From positions 124,001-188,000 of the forward strand of contig NZ_SCNL01000005.1 in NCBI RefSeq assembly GCF_005502745.1: a stretch of 64,000 nt of DNA, in the 5' to 3' direction. This document shows, in pieces, positions 7,736-16,640 of the stretch; position 1 is the stretch's first letter; every line of letters begins with the position of its first letter. Source of the DNA: Sphingomonas sp. 3P27F8 (GTDB lineage: Bacteria > Pseudomonadota > Alphaproteobacteria > Sphingomonadales > Sphingomonadaceae). The translations under genes and the position numbers were made by a program. A model generated the notes under the pieces. It had not been told where the DNA came from, ran no database searches, and saw only the letters and a list, made by a program, of their open reading frames with translations.

Positions 7736-10700
7736 ATGGCCACTGCCGCTCTTCACCTCGACGCTCCGACCAGTCCCGTGCCGCTCGTCGCACGCCGCCT
7801 TCTCGATTTCCTGCAAGCCGGTGAGAAGATCGACGCGCGCGTCCTGCGGGATTTGCTTGCCACAAGCACGCAGCGCTCTGCGGCCGATGGAGCATGGTCG
7901 ATGCGTCACGCCTATGACGCGCTCGAGCTTGCCCAAGTGATGTGGCTCGGCGCGGGGCATGGTCCTGACCTGACCGATAGGGCCAGCGCGCTCGACGCCT
8001 TGATCGCATTCGGTGGCGCCCTGCCGACCCAGACGACCCGAACTGAAGACCAGCTTGCCTTCCAGCAGTTCTCGACGCCGGTCCCGATCGCCTGGCTGAT
8101 GAGCATCGCCGCAGAACTTCGCCCCTGTGACACGATCCTCGAACCCTCGGCCGGCACAGGCTTGCTGGCCTGGCCCGCCGCGCGGCTTGGCGCGTCTCTG
8201 GTCTTGAATGAACTTGATGCCGGCCGTCGGATCTGCCTCGAGGCGGCCTTTCCGCAGGCACCGGTGAGCGGCCACGACGGGGAGCTCATCGACGACCTGC
8301 TGCCCGCTGGTCTCGAGGCCGACGTCCTGCTCATGAACCCGCCGTTCGCCCGCTCCATCGGACGTCCGATTGATCGGCATGCTGCCGCGCGTCACCTCCT
8401 CGCCGCGCTGCGCCGGCTGAAGGCTGGCGGGCGCGCAGTCGCGGTCATGCCGACCTGGTTCGATAGCTCGGTGCTCGGACCGGACGTGAGCGTCCTGTTG
8501 GACGCCGTTCTGGCGCGCGGCCTCTACAGCAAGCACGGCACCGGCCTTGCCGTCCGCATGCTGGTGCTCGACAAGCTGCCCGCGTCAGCCATGCGTTGCC
8601 AGCCGCAGGATGCGCCTGACCTCATCACGCTGCTCGACCTCGTCCAGCAGCTGCCCTTCCGCGCCCAACCGGTCCCGCCCCCACCACCGCCCTCGCCTCG
8701 CGCGCGGCTGTCGCTCTTCCAGCGGCAGCCACCGCACCCCGCCGTGCCGCAGATCCGGCCTCCGTCAGGCCATATGGCCGGTGAGCAGCCGCTCGAGGTT
8801 ATCGCGCTCGACGAGCCCGCGCCGGTCGGCGAGCCGGCCGGCATCTACCTGCCCTGGCGCGCGAGCCGCATGCGCCTGCCCGGGGCCGCCGAACATCCCA
8901 CGCCACTGGTCGAGTCGCTTGCCATGGGTTCGATCGCGGCGCCCAAGCCCACCCATGTGCCGATGCTGCCTGTCCGAACGGTGGCCGACGGCATCCTCTC
9001 GGCGGCGCAGCTTGAGACGCTCGTCTATGCCGGCGCCGCCTTCGAACGCGACCTGCCCGGCCGCTTCCTGCCCAGGGACAAAGGCGCCGCGCTAGAGCCC
9101 GCAGAGCAGGGGCGAGCCTACGCAAGGGGCTTCTACCTCGGGGACGGCACGGGCGCCGGCAAGGGCCGTCAGGTCGCGGGCATCATCCTGGACCAGTGGC
9201 TGCGCGGCCGCCGCCGCCACATCTGGTTCAGCAAGAACGAGGCGCTGCTCGAGGATGCACGGCGCGACTGGACGGCGGTCGGCGGCGTCGCGCTCGACGT
9301 GCAGCCGCTCTCCGCCTGGAAGCTGGGCACGGACGTGACCCTCGACGCCGGCATCCTGTTCGTGACCTATCCGACGCTCCGTTCGGGCCGGGAGGAGGCG
9401 ACACGGCTCCGCCAGCTCCTCAACTGGGCGGGTGACGCGTTCGATGGCGTGATCGCCTTCGACGAGGCGCATGCCCTGGCCAATGCCGTCGGCGGCGAGG
9501 GCTCGCGCGGGCGGGTGAAAGGCTCCGAGCAGGGGATTGCCGGCCTGCGCCTCCAGAACCTGCTGCCCCGCGCCCGCGTGTTGTACGTCTCGGCGACCGG
9601 CGCGTCCGATGTCGCCAATCTAAGCTACGCGACGCGGCTCGGCCTCTGGGGACCCGGCACCGCCTTCGCGGATCGCGACGCGTTCGTCTCAGGCGTGCGG
9701 CAGGGCGGCATCGCGGCAATGGAGCTCGTCGCCCGCGATCTGAAGGCGCTCGGCCTCTACACCGCCCGCGCGCTGTCCTTTGCCGGTGTCGAATACGATC
9801 TGCTGGAGCACCGGCTCACGCCCGAGCAGATCGCGACCTATGACGCTTATGCCGAGGCTTGGGCGATCATCCATCGGAACCTGACCGCCGCACTCGAGGC
9901 GACGCGGGTCGTCGACAGCATCACCGGCTCGACCCTCAACGCCAACGCGAAGTCCGCCGCGCTCTCCCGCTTCGAGAGCATCAAGCAGCGCTTCTTTGCG
10001 CAGCTGCTCCTCTCGGCCAAGCTGCCGAGCCTGCTGCCGGCGATCGAGCAGGATCTCGGCCGCGGCGAAGCGGTTGTGGTCCAGCTTGTCTCCACTGCCG
10101 AAGCCATGCTGGGCCGCCGTCTCGCCGATCTCAGCCCCGAGGAGCTTGAAAGTCTCGAGATCGACCTCTCGCCGCGGGAATATGTCGTCGACTATCTGCT
10201 CGGCGCCTTTCCCACCCGACAGATGCGCGTCTTCACCGATGCAGACGGCAACACGCGCTCCGAGCCGATGAGCGATGATCAAGGCCATCCAGTCCACTGC
10301 CGGGAAGCCGAGGCGGCGCGCGATACTCTTGTCGAGCAGCTCTGTGCACTACCGCCGATCGCAACCGCGCTCGACGCCATCATTGAGCGGTTCGGCGTCG
10401 ACGCCGTGGCGGAGGTGACCGGCCGGACCCGCCGGCTGGTGATCGGCTCGGACGGTGCCCAGCGCATCGAGCGCCGCAGTCAGCGCGCAAACCTCGCCGA
10501 AGCGCAGGCCTTCATGGACGGGACGAAGATGCTGCTCGTCTTCAGCGACGCCGGCGGCACCGGACGCAGTTACCATGCCTGTCTGAGGGCGAAGAACCAG
10601 GCGCGCCGGATCCATTATCTGCTCGAGCCCGGTTGGCGGGCGGATGCCGCGATCCAGGGTCTCGGACGCACCCACCGCAGCGCGCAAGCGTCTGCCCCAC

Positions 10701-11947
10701 TGTTCCGGCCGGTGACGACCGACGTCAAGGGAGAGCGGCGCTTCATCTCGACCATCGCGCGCCGTCTCGACACGCTAGGTGCCCTCACACGCGGCCAGCG
10801 CCAGACCGGTGGCCAGAACCTTTTCAACCCGGCCGACAATCTCGAGAGCGCCTATGCCAAGGACGCGCTCACCGCCTGGTATCGACTGCTCTTCGCGGGC
10901 AAGCTGCAGTCGACCACGCTGGGCGACTTCCAGGAACGCTCGGGCCTCATGCTGGAAGCCGAAGGCGGAGGGTTGCGCGAGGACCTGCCGCCGATCCAGC
11001 GCTGGCTCAACCGGCTGCTGGCATTCCCCATCGCGCTCCAGAACGCGATCTTCGACGAGTATCTCGGGCTGGTCGAGGCGCGCGTCGATGCAGCGCGCGA
11101 GGCCGGCACGCTTGACCTTGGCGTCGAGACCCTGCCGGTCGAACATGTTCGCATCGTCCATGATACGCTGCTGCGGACCGATCCGGCGAGCGGGGCCGAG
11201 ACTCACCTCCTTGAACTCGCACTGACCCGGCGCCCGCGTCCACTCACCCTCGCGGCCGCGCTGCGCTTGAGCGACAGCGGCAGGAGCAGCCTGCTCGTCA
11301 ACACCCGCTCGGGCCGGGCGGCCGTGCGACGCGACGGACGCAGTCTCCTCACCGAAGATGGCCAACTGCAGCGGCGGCACGAGCTCATCCGCCCGCTGAA
11401 GCGCGACCATATCGCGACCGATCGCCTCGCCGAGACCAGCTGGATGGAAGCGAGCCGCGGTGCCTTCGAGCGCGCTTGGGCTGACGAGGTGGACGAGGCC
11501 CTCGCCTCGACATCGACCGAGACCCTGTTCCTCGCGACAGGGCTGCTGCTGCCGATCTGGAACGTCCTGCCGGACGATCATGTCCAGGTGCTTCGCATCG
11601 TCGATCAGGAAGGCCAGTCTTTGCTTGGACGCGAGGTCCCGACGCTCGCGCTTCCGGAGCTTGGGCGCCGGCTGGGTCTCGATCTCGACCGAGCGCTCGA
11701 TCCGGCGCTGATTGCCAGCGCGGTGCTCGAGACCGGCCGACCCTGCCCGCTTCATGGGGCTACCGGACTGACGCTCAAGCGCGCGCTGGTCGGCGGTGAG
11801 CGGCGACTGGAACTCGCAGGCGCCGAGGCGGGACGTCTGCCCGAGTACAAGGCGCTCGGCTGCTTCACCGAGATCATCCGCTACCAGACCCGCCTCTTCG
11901 TTCCGCTCCATCGTGCCGACGAGATCCTCGTCCGACTGGCCGCTTGA
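7736..11947 (+). CDS. Fused N6-adenine-type methyltransferase and Strawberry-notch helicase (polyvalent antirestriction-type protein)
   Basis: The start at 7736 (MATAALHLD) gives 1403 residues. The N-terminal methyltransferase shows motif I EPSAGTG (about 137) and motif IV NPPF (about 201), typical of N6-adenine methylases. A Pro-rich linker at about 305-345 follows. The helicase has Walker A GDGTGAGKGR (about 472), the DEAH box in VIAFDEAHAL (about 576), and the Strawberry-notch signature FSDAGGTGRSYH with GLGRTHRSAQ (about 935-975). Phage P1 DarB and the polyvalent proteins of conjugative elements combine the same activities and protect incoming DNA from restriction. Here it stands with Toprim, ArdC, ParB and SSB genes, which supports a role at entry into the new host. 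No target recognition domain is obvious. Confidence 0.85.
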   Translation: MATAALHLDAPTSPVPLVARRLLDFLQAGEKIDARVLRDLLATSTQRSAADGAWSMRHAYDALELAQVMWLGAGHGPDLTDRASALDALIAFGGALPTQTTRTEDQLAFQQFSTPVPIAWLMSIAAELRPCDTILEPSAGTGLLAWPAARLGASLVLNELDAGRRICLEAAFPQAPVSGHDGELIDDLLPAGLEADVLLMNPPFARSIGRPIDRHAAARHLLAALRRLKAGGRAVAVMPTWFDSSVLGPDVSVLLDAVLARGLYSKHGTGLAVRMLVLDKLPASAMRCQPQDAPDLITLLDLVQQLPFRAQPVPPPPPPSPRARLSLFQRQPPHPAVPQIRPPSGHMAGEQPLEVIALDEPAPVGEPAGIYLPWRASRMRLPGAAEHPTPLVESLAMGSIAAPKPTHVPMLPVRTVADGILSAAQLETLVYAGAAFERDLPGRFLPRDKGAALEPAEQGRAYARGFYLGDGTGAGKGRQVAGIILDQWLRGRRRHIWFSKNEALLEDARRDWTAVGGVALDVQPLSAWKLGTDVTLDAGILFVTYPTLRSGREEATRLRQLLNWAGDAFDGVIAFDEAHALANAVGGEGSRGRVKGSEQGIAGLRLQNLLPRARVLYVSATGASDVANLSYATRLGLWGPGTAFADRDAFVSGVRQGGIAAMELVARDLKALGLYTARALSFAGVEYDLLEHRLTPEQIATYDAYAEAWAIIHRNLTAALEATRVVDSITGSTLNANAKSAALSRFESIKQRFFAQLLLSAKLPSLLPAIEQDLGRGEAVVVQLVSTAEAMLGRRLADLSPEELESLEIDLSPREYVVDYLLGAFPTRQMRVFTDADGNTRSEPMSDDQGHPVHCREAEAARDTLVEQLCALPPIATALDAIIERFGVDAVAEVTGRTRRLVIGSDGAQRIERRSQRANLAEAQAFMDGTKMLLVFSDAGGTGRSYHACLRAKNQARRIHYLLEPGWRADAAIQGLGRTHRSAQASAPLFRPVTTDVKGERRFISTIARRLDTLGALTRGQRQTGGQNLFNPADNLESAYAKDALTAWYRLLFAGKLQSTTLGDFQERSGLMLEAEGGGLREDLPPIQRWLNRLLAFPIALQNAIFDEYLGLVEARVDAAREAGTLDLGVETLPVEHVRIVHDTLLRTDPASGAETHLLELALTRRPRPLTLAAALRLSDSGRSSLLVNTRSGRAAVRRDGRSLLTEDGQLQRRHELIRPLKRDHIATDRLAETSWMEASRGAFERAWADEVDEALASTSTETLFLATGLLLPIWNVLPDDHVQVLRIVDQEGQSLLGREVPTLALPELGRRLGLDLDRALDPALIASAVLETGRPCPLHGATGLTLKRALVGGERRLELAGAEAGRLPEYKALGCFTEIIRYQTRLFVPLHRADEILVRLAA

Positions 11948-11993
11948 TTGGACGAGCCGCTCGACAGGAAAAGGCTCACGATCTATTTAGGTG

Positions 11994-12010
11994 TTACCAC
12001 TAGAAAGTAA
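11994..12010. promoter_or_regulatory. Candidate operator of the toxin-antitoxin pair
   Basis: TTAC-N9-GTAA forms a short inverted repeat ending six bases before the antitoxin ATG. Antitoxins of this type normally bind palindromes in their own promoter. With four-base arms this is only suggestive. Confidence 0.25.
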
Positions 12011-12015
12011 TGCAG

Positions 12016-12249
12016 ATGGAACGCGCAATTACCGCCAGCGACGCCAACCAGCGCTTCTCCGAACTGCTCCGCGAGGTGCAGGACGGCGAGACTTTCATCG
12101 TGACGTCGCGCGGCCGGCCTGTCGCGAAGATGGTCCCGGTCGACGATCTCGACCGGCAGGCGCCCGCGATCGACGCCTTGCTCGCGCATGTCGAGGCGCT
12201 GCCTCGCCGCTCGCTCAGCGGCTGGACGCGCGAGGACCTCTACGAGTGA
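12016..12249 (+). CDS. Phd/YefM-family antitoxin
   Basis: The 77-residue protein starts at the ATG at 12016 (an ATG at 12010 is also possible), with AGAAAG nine bases upstream. The N-terminal DNA-binding part reads ITASDANQRFSELLREV, then GETFIVTSRGRPVAKMVPVD, which is the classic Phd/YefM pattern. The C-terminus (ALPRRSLSGWTREDLYE) would wrap the toxin. Its stop overlaps the toxin start by four bases. It neutralises the PIN toxin and probably represses the operon. Confidence 0.9.
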   Translation: MERAITASDANQRFSELLREVQDGETFIVTSRGRPVAKMVPVDDLDRQAPAIDALLAHVEALPRRSLSGWTREDLYE

Positions 12250-12704
12250 CCCGGGTCGCGTTCGACACCAACATCCTCGCCTATGTCGCCGGCGTCGATC
12301 GTCACCCGGACGACGCCGCCAAGATCGACGCGTCGCGAACGCTGCTGAAGCAATTGCGTGGCCGAGCCTCCCTGCTCGTGCCCGTCCAGGTCATCGGCGA
12401 ACTGTTCGTCGTCCTCACGAAAGCCGGGGCCAGCCGTGCGGACGCACGAGCGACCGTGCTGCGGATGACCGAGGCGTTCGGCAGCGCCGACAGCAGCGCT
12501 CCGGCGCTCTTCTCCGCGCTCGACCTCGTTGCTGCGCACCAGCTGCAGTTCTGGGACGCACTGATCCTCAACGCCGCGGCCCAGGCGGGGTGCACCCTGC
12601 TTCTCTCCGAGGACATGAGCAGCGGCTTCACCTGGCGCGGCGTAACGGTGCTGAACCCGCTCACGCCCGTGCCGGATGACCGGCTGGCTCGGCTAATCGC
12701 CTGA
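12246..12704 (+). CDS. PIN-domain toxin (VapC-like ribonuclease)
   Basis: The GTG start at 12246 overlaps the antitoxin stop (GTGA) and gives 152 residues. The PIN acidic residues are visible: Asp in VAFDTNILAY, Glu in QVIGELFVV, Asp in FWDALIL and a final LLLSEDMSSG. VapC-type PIN toxins cleave tRNA or rRNA when the antitoxin is lost. On this element the pair would stabilise inheritance. It is inserted between the helicase gene and the ParB gene within the leading-type block. Confidence 0.9.
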   Translation: MTRVAFDTNILAYVAGVDRHPDDAAKIDASRTLLKQLRGRASLLVPVQVIGELFVVLTKAGASRADARATVLRMTEAFGSADSSAPALFSALDLVAAHQLQFWDALILNAAAQAGCTLLLSEDMSSGFTWRGVTVLNPLTPVPDDRLARLIA

Positions 12705-12712
12705 CGGCAGAA

Positions 12713-12780
12713 GAAGAGGAAAGGCTGGCGCCGGGCAGGTGAGCCTCAGGTGCAATCGGGCACCGGGGCTCACGGAGCCT
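12713..12780. promoter_or_regulatory. Hairpin-rich leader of the parB-like gene (leader A)
   Basis: The segment 12713-12735 (GAAGAGG, AAGGCTGGCGCCGGG) recurs before the ardC-like gene at 14875-14900. It is followed by a nested hairpin: GTGAGCC at 12739-12745 pairs with GGCTCAC at 12767-12773, and inside it GGTGC at 12749-12753 pairs with GCACC at 12760-12764. The hairpin ends 12 bases before the start codon. It could be an attenuator, an RNA leader, or a promoter that forms on single-stranded DNA. Confidence 0.5.
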
Positions 12781-12785
12781 GTCCC

Positions 12786-14804
12786 ATGATCCAGACCATC
12801 CCGCTCAACAAGCTCGTTCCCTCGAAGCGCAACGTCCGGCGACGCAGCGACGAGGTGGCTGACCTCCAGCTTCGCGCCGATATAGAGGCGCGCGGTCTGC
12901 TGCAGAACCTGATCGTCACCGCCAACAAGAAGCCGCGGGGCACCTTCGCGGTGGAAGCCGGCGGTCGGCGGCACGCGGCGCTCAAGGCGCTGGCGGAGGC
13001 CGGCACGCTCGCCGCCGATGTCGAGATCCCCTGCCTCGTGCTCGATGACCTCGGCAGCGCTGTCTCCGAGGCAAGCCTCGCCGAGAATTTCCAGAAGCTC
13101 GCGCTTAACCCTGCCGACGAGTGCCTCGCCTTTCAGCACTTCATCGAGCAGGGCTCCGACGTCGAGGGGATCGCGCGCCGCTTCGGCGTGACGGTCCGTT
13201 TCGTCGAGGGCCGTCTTCGCCTCGCCAGTCTGGCCCCGGTCGTCTTCCAGGCGCTCGCCGACGGCGAGATCACGCTTGACGTCGCCAAGGCCTATGCCTC
13301 GACACCCGACCGCGAGCGGCAGGCGCACGTCTTCGACCAGATGAGCCGCGGCTATGGTGGTGCACACCCCGACAGCGTGCGCCGCATGATGACGCAAGCG
13401 ACCGTCTCGGCCAGCGATCCGCGCGCGCGACTGGTCGGCGAGGACGCCTATCTCGCGGCCGGTGGCCGGATCGACCGTGACCTGTTCGCCGACGACAGCT
13501 CCACCCGCTGGCTCGACATCGCCATTCTCGAACGGCTCGCCAGCGAGAAGATGGAAGAGACCGCCGCGGCGCTCGCCGCCGAGACCGGTTTCGCCTGGGT
13601 GCGCCCGACCCTCGACCGCTACGTCGACTGGCAGCAGACCGAGGGTCTCACCCGCGTCGATCTGCCGGCGCCGGAGCTCTCGGACGCCGAACAGAGCCAG
13701 GTCGCCGAGCTCGAAGCCCAGGCGGCTGAGCGGGTCGGGGTGCTCGAAGATGAAGAGAGCAGCGAGGCGGACCGGGCAATTGCCGAGGCCGAACTCGAGG
13801 CGCTGGAGAAGGCGATCGAGACGATCACGGACAAGGCGCCGGTGCTGCCTGACGAGCTGCGGCCGAGCGTCGGCGCGTTCCTCGTGCTCGGCCCCGATGG
13901 CGCGCCGAGGCTCCACCAGACGCTCTACGCCGATCGGCCGGACGTGGCTGGTGTCGACGAGATCGAGGCGGCCGGTGATGCCGATGCGGATGCTCCGGCG
14001 CGCGTCGTCGGCCTCTCGCAGCGCCTGACCGACGAGCTCGCGATCCAGCGTCGTGATATCCTCGCCGTCCATGTCGCGGCAGACCCCGACTTCGCGCTCG
14101 ACCTCGCCATCTTCCTGATGGTCGATCGTTCGCCCGCTCGCGGGACGGTGCGCTACGGGTCGACGCTGAGCGCCCGTGCGCCGCAGGAGCCGGTCATCGG
14201 CTTCCGCACGCCCGAGGCGGCGGCGACGCTCGCCCGCAACGAGGCCGATGAGCGCCTCGAGCGCAGCTGGATCAGGCACGAGACGGTCGAAGCGCGCTTC
14301 GACGCCTTCCGCATGCTCGAACCCGAGCAGCGCGCCGCCTGGCTGGGAAACGCGGTCGCGGGCTCTCTCGAAGCGAGTGTCGGCGGGATCGGCGCAAGTC
14401 TCTGCCGCTTCCATGATCACCTGGGAACCCTGCTCGACATCGACACCGCCGCATGGTGGCGGCCGACCGCCGCCAACTTCTTCGACAAGGTGACCAAGCC
14501 GGTGATGTTCGAGACCTTGGAGCAGATCGACGGCCCGGCCCTCGCCGCGCGCTACGCGAGCGCCAAGAAGGCCGATCTCGCCGCAACCTGCGAGCGCATC
14601 TGCGCCGGAGACTTCATCGGCGAGGTCGGTACCAAGGCGGCGGCCCGGGCGTGGCTGCCCGCTGCGATGCGCTTCGCGGCGGACGCGAGCGAGGCCAAAG
14701 CGGCGCCCCGACCCACAGATGTGGACGGGCTGGTGGCCGGCGATGAGCAGAAGGCGGATGCGCTCGATGAACCTGTTAGTGCCGAGCCTCGCGCTGCAGC
14801 CTGA
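12786..14804 (+). CDS. ParB/RepB/Spo0J-family protein
   Basis: The protein has 672 residues from the ATG at 12786 (MIQTIPLNKLVPSKRNVRR). The N-terminal ParB domain shows IEARGLLQNLIV, then VEAGGRRHAALKAL and EASLAENFQKLAL. A helix-turn-helix follows (IARRFGVTVRFVEGRLRLA). The remaining 450 residues include an acidic coiled-coil-like stretch at about 300-350 (SDAEQSQVAELEAQAAERV). It is much longer than partition ParB proteins and no parA gene is beside it. Long ParB-like proteins of this kind occur in the leading regions of conjugative elements, where their role is unproven. The ParB core binds DNA and CTP in the wider family. Confidence 0.85.
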   Translation: MIQTIPLNKLVPSKRNVRRRSDEVADLQLRADIEARGLLQNLIVTANKKPRGTFAVEAGGRRHAALKALAEAGTLAADVEIPCLVLDDLGSAVSEASLAENFQKLALNPADECLAFQHFIEQGSDVEGIARRFGVTVRFVEGRLRLASLAPVVFQALADGEITLDVAKAYASTPDRERQAHVFDQMSRGYGGAHPDSVRRMMTQATVSASDPRARLVGEDAYLAAGGRIDRDLFADDSSTRWLDIAILERLASEKMEETAAALAAETGFAWVRPTLDRYVDWQQTEGLTRVDLPAPELSDAEQSQVAELEAQAAERVGVLEDEESSEADRAIAEAELEALEKAIETITDKAPVLPDELRPSVGAFLVLGPDGAPRLHQTLYADRPDVAGVDEIEAAGDADADAPARVVGLSQRLTDELAIQRRDILAVHVAADPDFALDLAIFLMVDRSPARGTVRYGSTLSARAPQEPVIGFRTPEAAATLARNEADERLERSWIRHETVEARFDAFRMLEPEQRAAWLGNAVAGSLEASVGGIGASLCRFHDHLGTLLDIDTAAWWRPTAANFFDKVTKPVMFETLEQIDGPALAARYASAKKADLAATCERICAGDFIGEVGTKAAARAWLPAAMRFAADASEAKAAPRPTDVDGLVAGDEQKADALDEPVSAEPRAAA

Positions 14805-14821
14805 CGTTTCTTTATCGAACA

Positions 14822-14935
14822 CCCCTGCGGGGCGGCCTTCCGCGAGGTCGCCCCCTTTTCTCGCGGGCACCTCCGAAGAGAAAAGGCGGCTGGCGCCGGG
14901 GCGAGCCGATCCGGCTCGTCAGAAGGAGATGCGCG
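14822..14935. promoter_or_regulatory. Hairpin-rich leader of the ardC-like gene (leader B)
   Basis: Three inverted repeats lie in the gap after parB. They are CCCC-N3-GGGG at 14822, CCGCGAG-N13-CTCGCGG starting near 14840, and CGAGCC-N5-GGCTCG near 14902. The block 14875-14900 (GAAGAG, AAAAGGCGGC, TGGCGCCGGG) repeats leader A. The last hairpin ends about 15 bases before the start codon, with AGAAGGAG between as the ribosome binding site. The first two may also terminate parB transcription. Confidence 0.5.
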
Positions 14936-15856
14936 ATGCGCCAGTATCGATCCGACAATGTTCCGGCGAACCCTGCCGAGACGATCACCCAGGCCATTAT
15001 CGAGCGGCTCGAAGCGGGTGTCCGACCGTGGCGACAACCTTGGACAGGTGGCCCCGTTTCGCGCCCCTTGCGGGTCTGTGGCACGCCCTACCGGGGCGCC
15101 AACGTCATCTGGCTCTGGATGGCGGCGCAGGCGCGCGGCTATGCCTCTCCGACCTGGATGACCTACCATCAGGCGCAGCTTCTCGGTGGGCAGGTCCGCA
15201 GGGGCGAGCGCGGCACGGTCGCCATCTTCTACAAGAGCTATACCAAGGAGGTCGAGAATCCGGGCACGGGCGAGCGCGAGGACGAGGCCCGGCGCGTGCT
15301 CAAGAGCTTCACCGTGTTCAATGTCGACCAGATCGACGGCCTGCCCGAACGGTTCGCTCCTGTCCTGACGCCGCTGCCCGAACCCGACGAACGCGACCGC
15401 TCAATCGGCGCGTGGTTCGCGTCCGTGCCGGCGCGGCTCCGACATGGCGGGGGCGAGGCCTATTACATGCCGTCGACCGACGAAATCACCATGCCCGACG
15501 TCGCGTCGTTCCGCAGCCGCGACCAGTATCGGGCGACGCTCGCGCACGAGATGGCGCACTGGACGGGGCATGCGACCCGGCTCGATCGCGCGCTCGGCAA
15601 CCGCTTCGGGAGCGACGCCTATGCCATGGAGGAGCTCGTGGCTGAGCTTGCCTCGGCGATGGTCGGGGCCGCCTTGGGATTGCCGGTCGATCATCTCGAC
15701 GATCATGCAAGCTACCTCGCGTCCTGGCTCAAGGTTCTCAAGACCGACAGCCGCGCGATCCTGACCGCCGCCGCCAAGGCCGAGGAAGCCAGCGCCTTCT
15801 TGCTCGCCTTCCAGCCCGAAACGCAGCCGGTCGAACCGGCGCTGCTCGCCGCCTGA
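14936..15856 (+). CDS. ardC: ArdC-like antirestriction protein (ssDNA-binding domain plus zincin metallopeptidase)
   Basis: This 306-residue protein has an N-terminal ArdC domain (IIERLEAGVRPWRQPW, then YRGANVIWLW) and a C-terminal metallopeptidase-like domain. The zinc motif HEMAHWTGH in TLAHEMAHWTGH is intact, followed by EELVAELASAM. ArdC proteins of IncW-type plasmids bind single-stranded DNA and protect incoming plasmid DNA from restriction enzymes. A strong ribosome binding site (AGAAGGAG) precedes the ATG at 14936. Its place near SSB and the polyvalent helicase fits early expression in a recipient cell. Confidence 0.9.
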   Translation: MRQYRSDNVPANPAETITQAIIERLEAGVRPWRQPWTGGPVSRPLRVCGTPYRGANVIWLWMAAQARGYASPTWMTYHQAQLLGGQVRRGERGTVAIFYKSYTKEVENPGTGEREDEARRVLKSFTVFNVDQIDGLPERFAPVLTPLPEPDERDRSIGAWFASVPARLRHGGGEAYYMPSTDEITMPDVASFRSRDQYRATLAHEMAHWTGHATRLDRALGNRFGSDAYAMEELVAELASAMVGAALGLPVDHLDDHASYLASWLKVLKTDSRAILTAAAKAEEASAFLLAFQPETQPVEPALLAA

Positions 15857-15868
15857 TCCCACCCACAT

Positions 15869-15904
15869 TGCCGCCGCGGACGCACCCACCGGGTGCCACG
15901 GCGG
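15869..15904. promoter_or_regulatory. Nested hairpin in leader C
   Basis: GCCGCCG at 15869-15875 pairs with CGGCGGC at 15898-15904. Inside it GCACCC at 15881-15886 pairs with GGGTGC at 15890-15895 around a three-base loop. It fills the short gap between ardC and the next gene and ends 21 bases before that gene's ATG. No T tract follows, so it is not a standard terminator. Confidence 0.5.
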
Positions 15905-15925
15905 CGCTCGTCCGGAGTTCACACC

Positions 15926-16570
15926 ATGACCTATGATGTCGGCTACCGCTTCTCGCAGGCCCTCGATCCGAGCGGCCTCGACACGATTGCCGCCTGCCTT
16001 CACCCCATCCGGGCAGCGGCTAAGGACTGCCGCAACGCCGGCAAGCCGTTCGAGACCGATCCCGCTGTGGTCCTGCTCGCGCAGCATCTCGGAAGCGTCG
16101 CCACAAGCGCCATGCCCGACCGGGCGGCGCTTCGCTCGCTCTGCGGTGACGCGCTTGGCGAGATCGCACGCACGCCGCTGCTCGTACTGCTGGCGACGAG
16201 GGGCGTGTCCTACGATGCCGATGCCAAGCGTACCTTCCATACCGAAGCGCGGCGGGCGCTGCGGCGTCTCGCAGGCGAACTGCAACTGCCGGCAAAGAGC
16301 TTCGACATCCGCGTGTGCGAAGGTGGCCCCGCCGTCTCCGGCGAGGTCATTCTCCATGCGGATGAGCTTTACGTCCAGGTCTCGATCGGCGGCTATGGCG
16401 GCGGCGAGATCCTGTTCCGCCGCTGCCGCGGCCGATCCGATTACTGCGGCGAACGCAACCATTGGGCCCGGATGCCCGCCCTGCTCGATCCATCCAGTTT
16501 GGCCCGTCGGATGGCGCACGAGCTGGGCCTTGCGCTGACGGTGGAAGACCAGCCGCGGCTGGTCGCATGA
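15926..16570 (+). CDS. Conserved hypothetical protein of the leading-type block
   Basis: The protein has 214 residues from the ATG at 15926 (MTYDVGYRFSQALD). I recognise no catalytic motif. It looks soluble, with a helical N-terminal half and a C-terminal half that alternates strand-like segments (SFDIRVCEGG, ELYVQVSIGGYGGGEILF), and a final helix (RMAHELGLALTVED). It lies 69 bp behind ardC with its own hairpin leader. By position it is a candidate anti-defence or DNA-entry factor, but this is context only. Confidence 0.65.
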   Translation: MTYDVGYRFSQALDPSGLDTIAACLHPIRAAAKDCRNAGKPFETDPAVVLLAQHLGSVATSAMPDRAALRSLCGDALGEIARTPLLVLLATRGVSYDADAKRTFHTEARRALRRLAGELQLPAKSFDIRVCEGGPAVSGEVILHADELYVQVSIGGYGGGEILFRRCRGRSDYCGERNHWARMPALLDPSSLARRMAHELGLALTVEDQPRLVA

Positions 16571-16640
16571 CGGTGGCTGAGCGTCGCGAAGGACCCCGGC
16601 ATGCGGCGCCAAAGGCCCTCTACCCGCCGGCGGTGCGTGC

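Noticed and set aside
12693..14870. Minus-strand open frame of 725 codons opposite the parB-like gene
   Set aside because: The plus-strand frame has the conserved ParB motifs; this frame has none.
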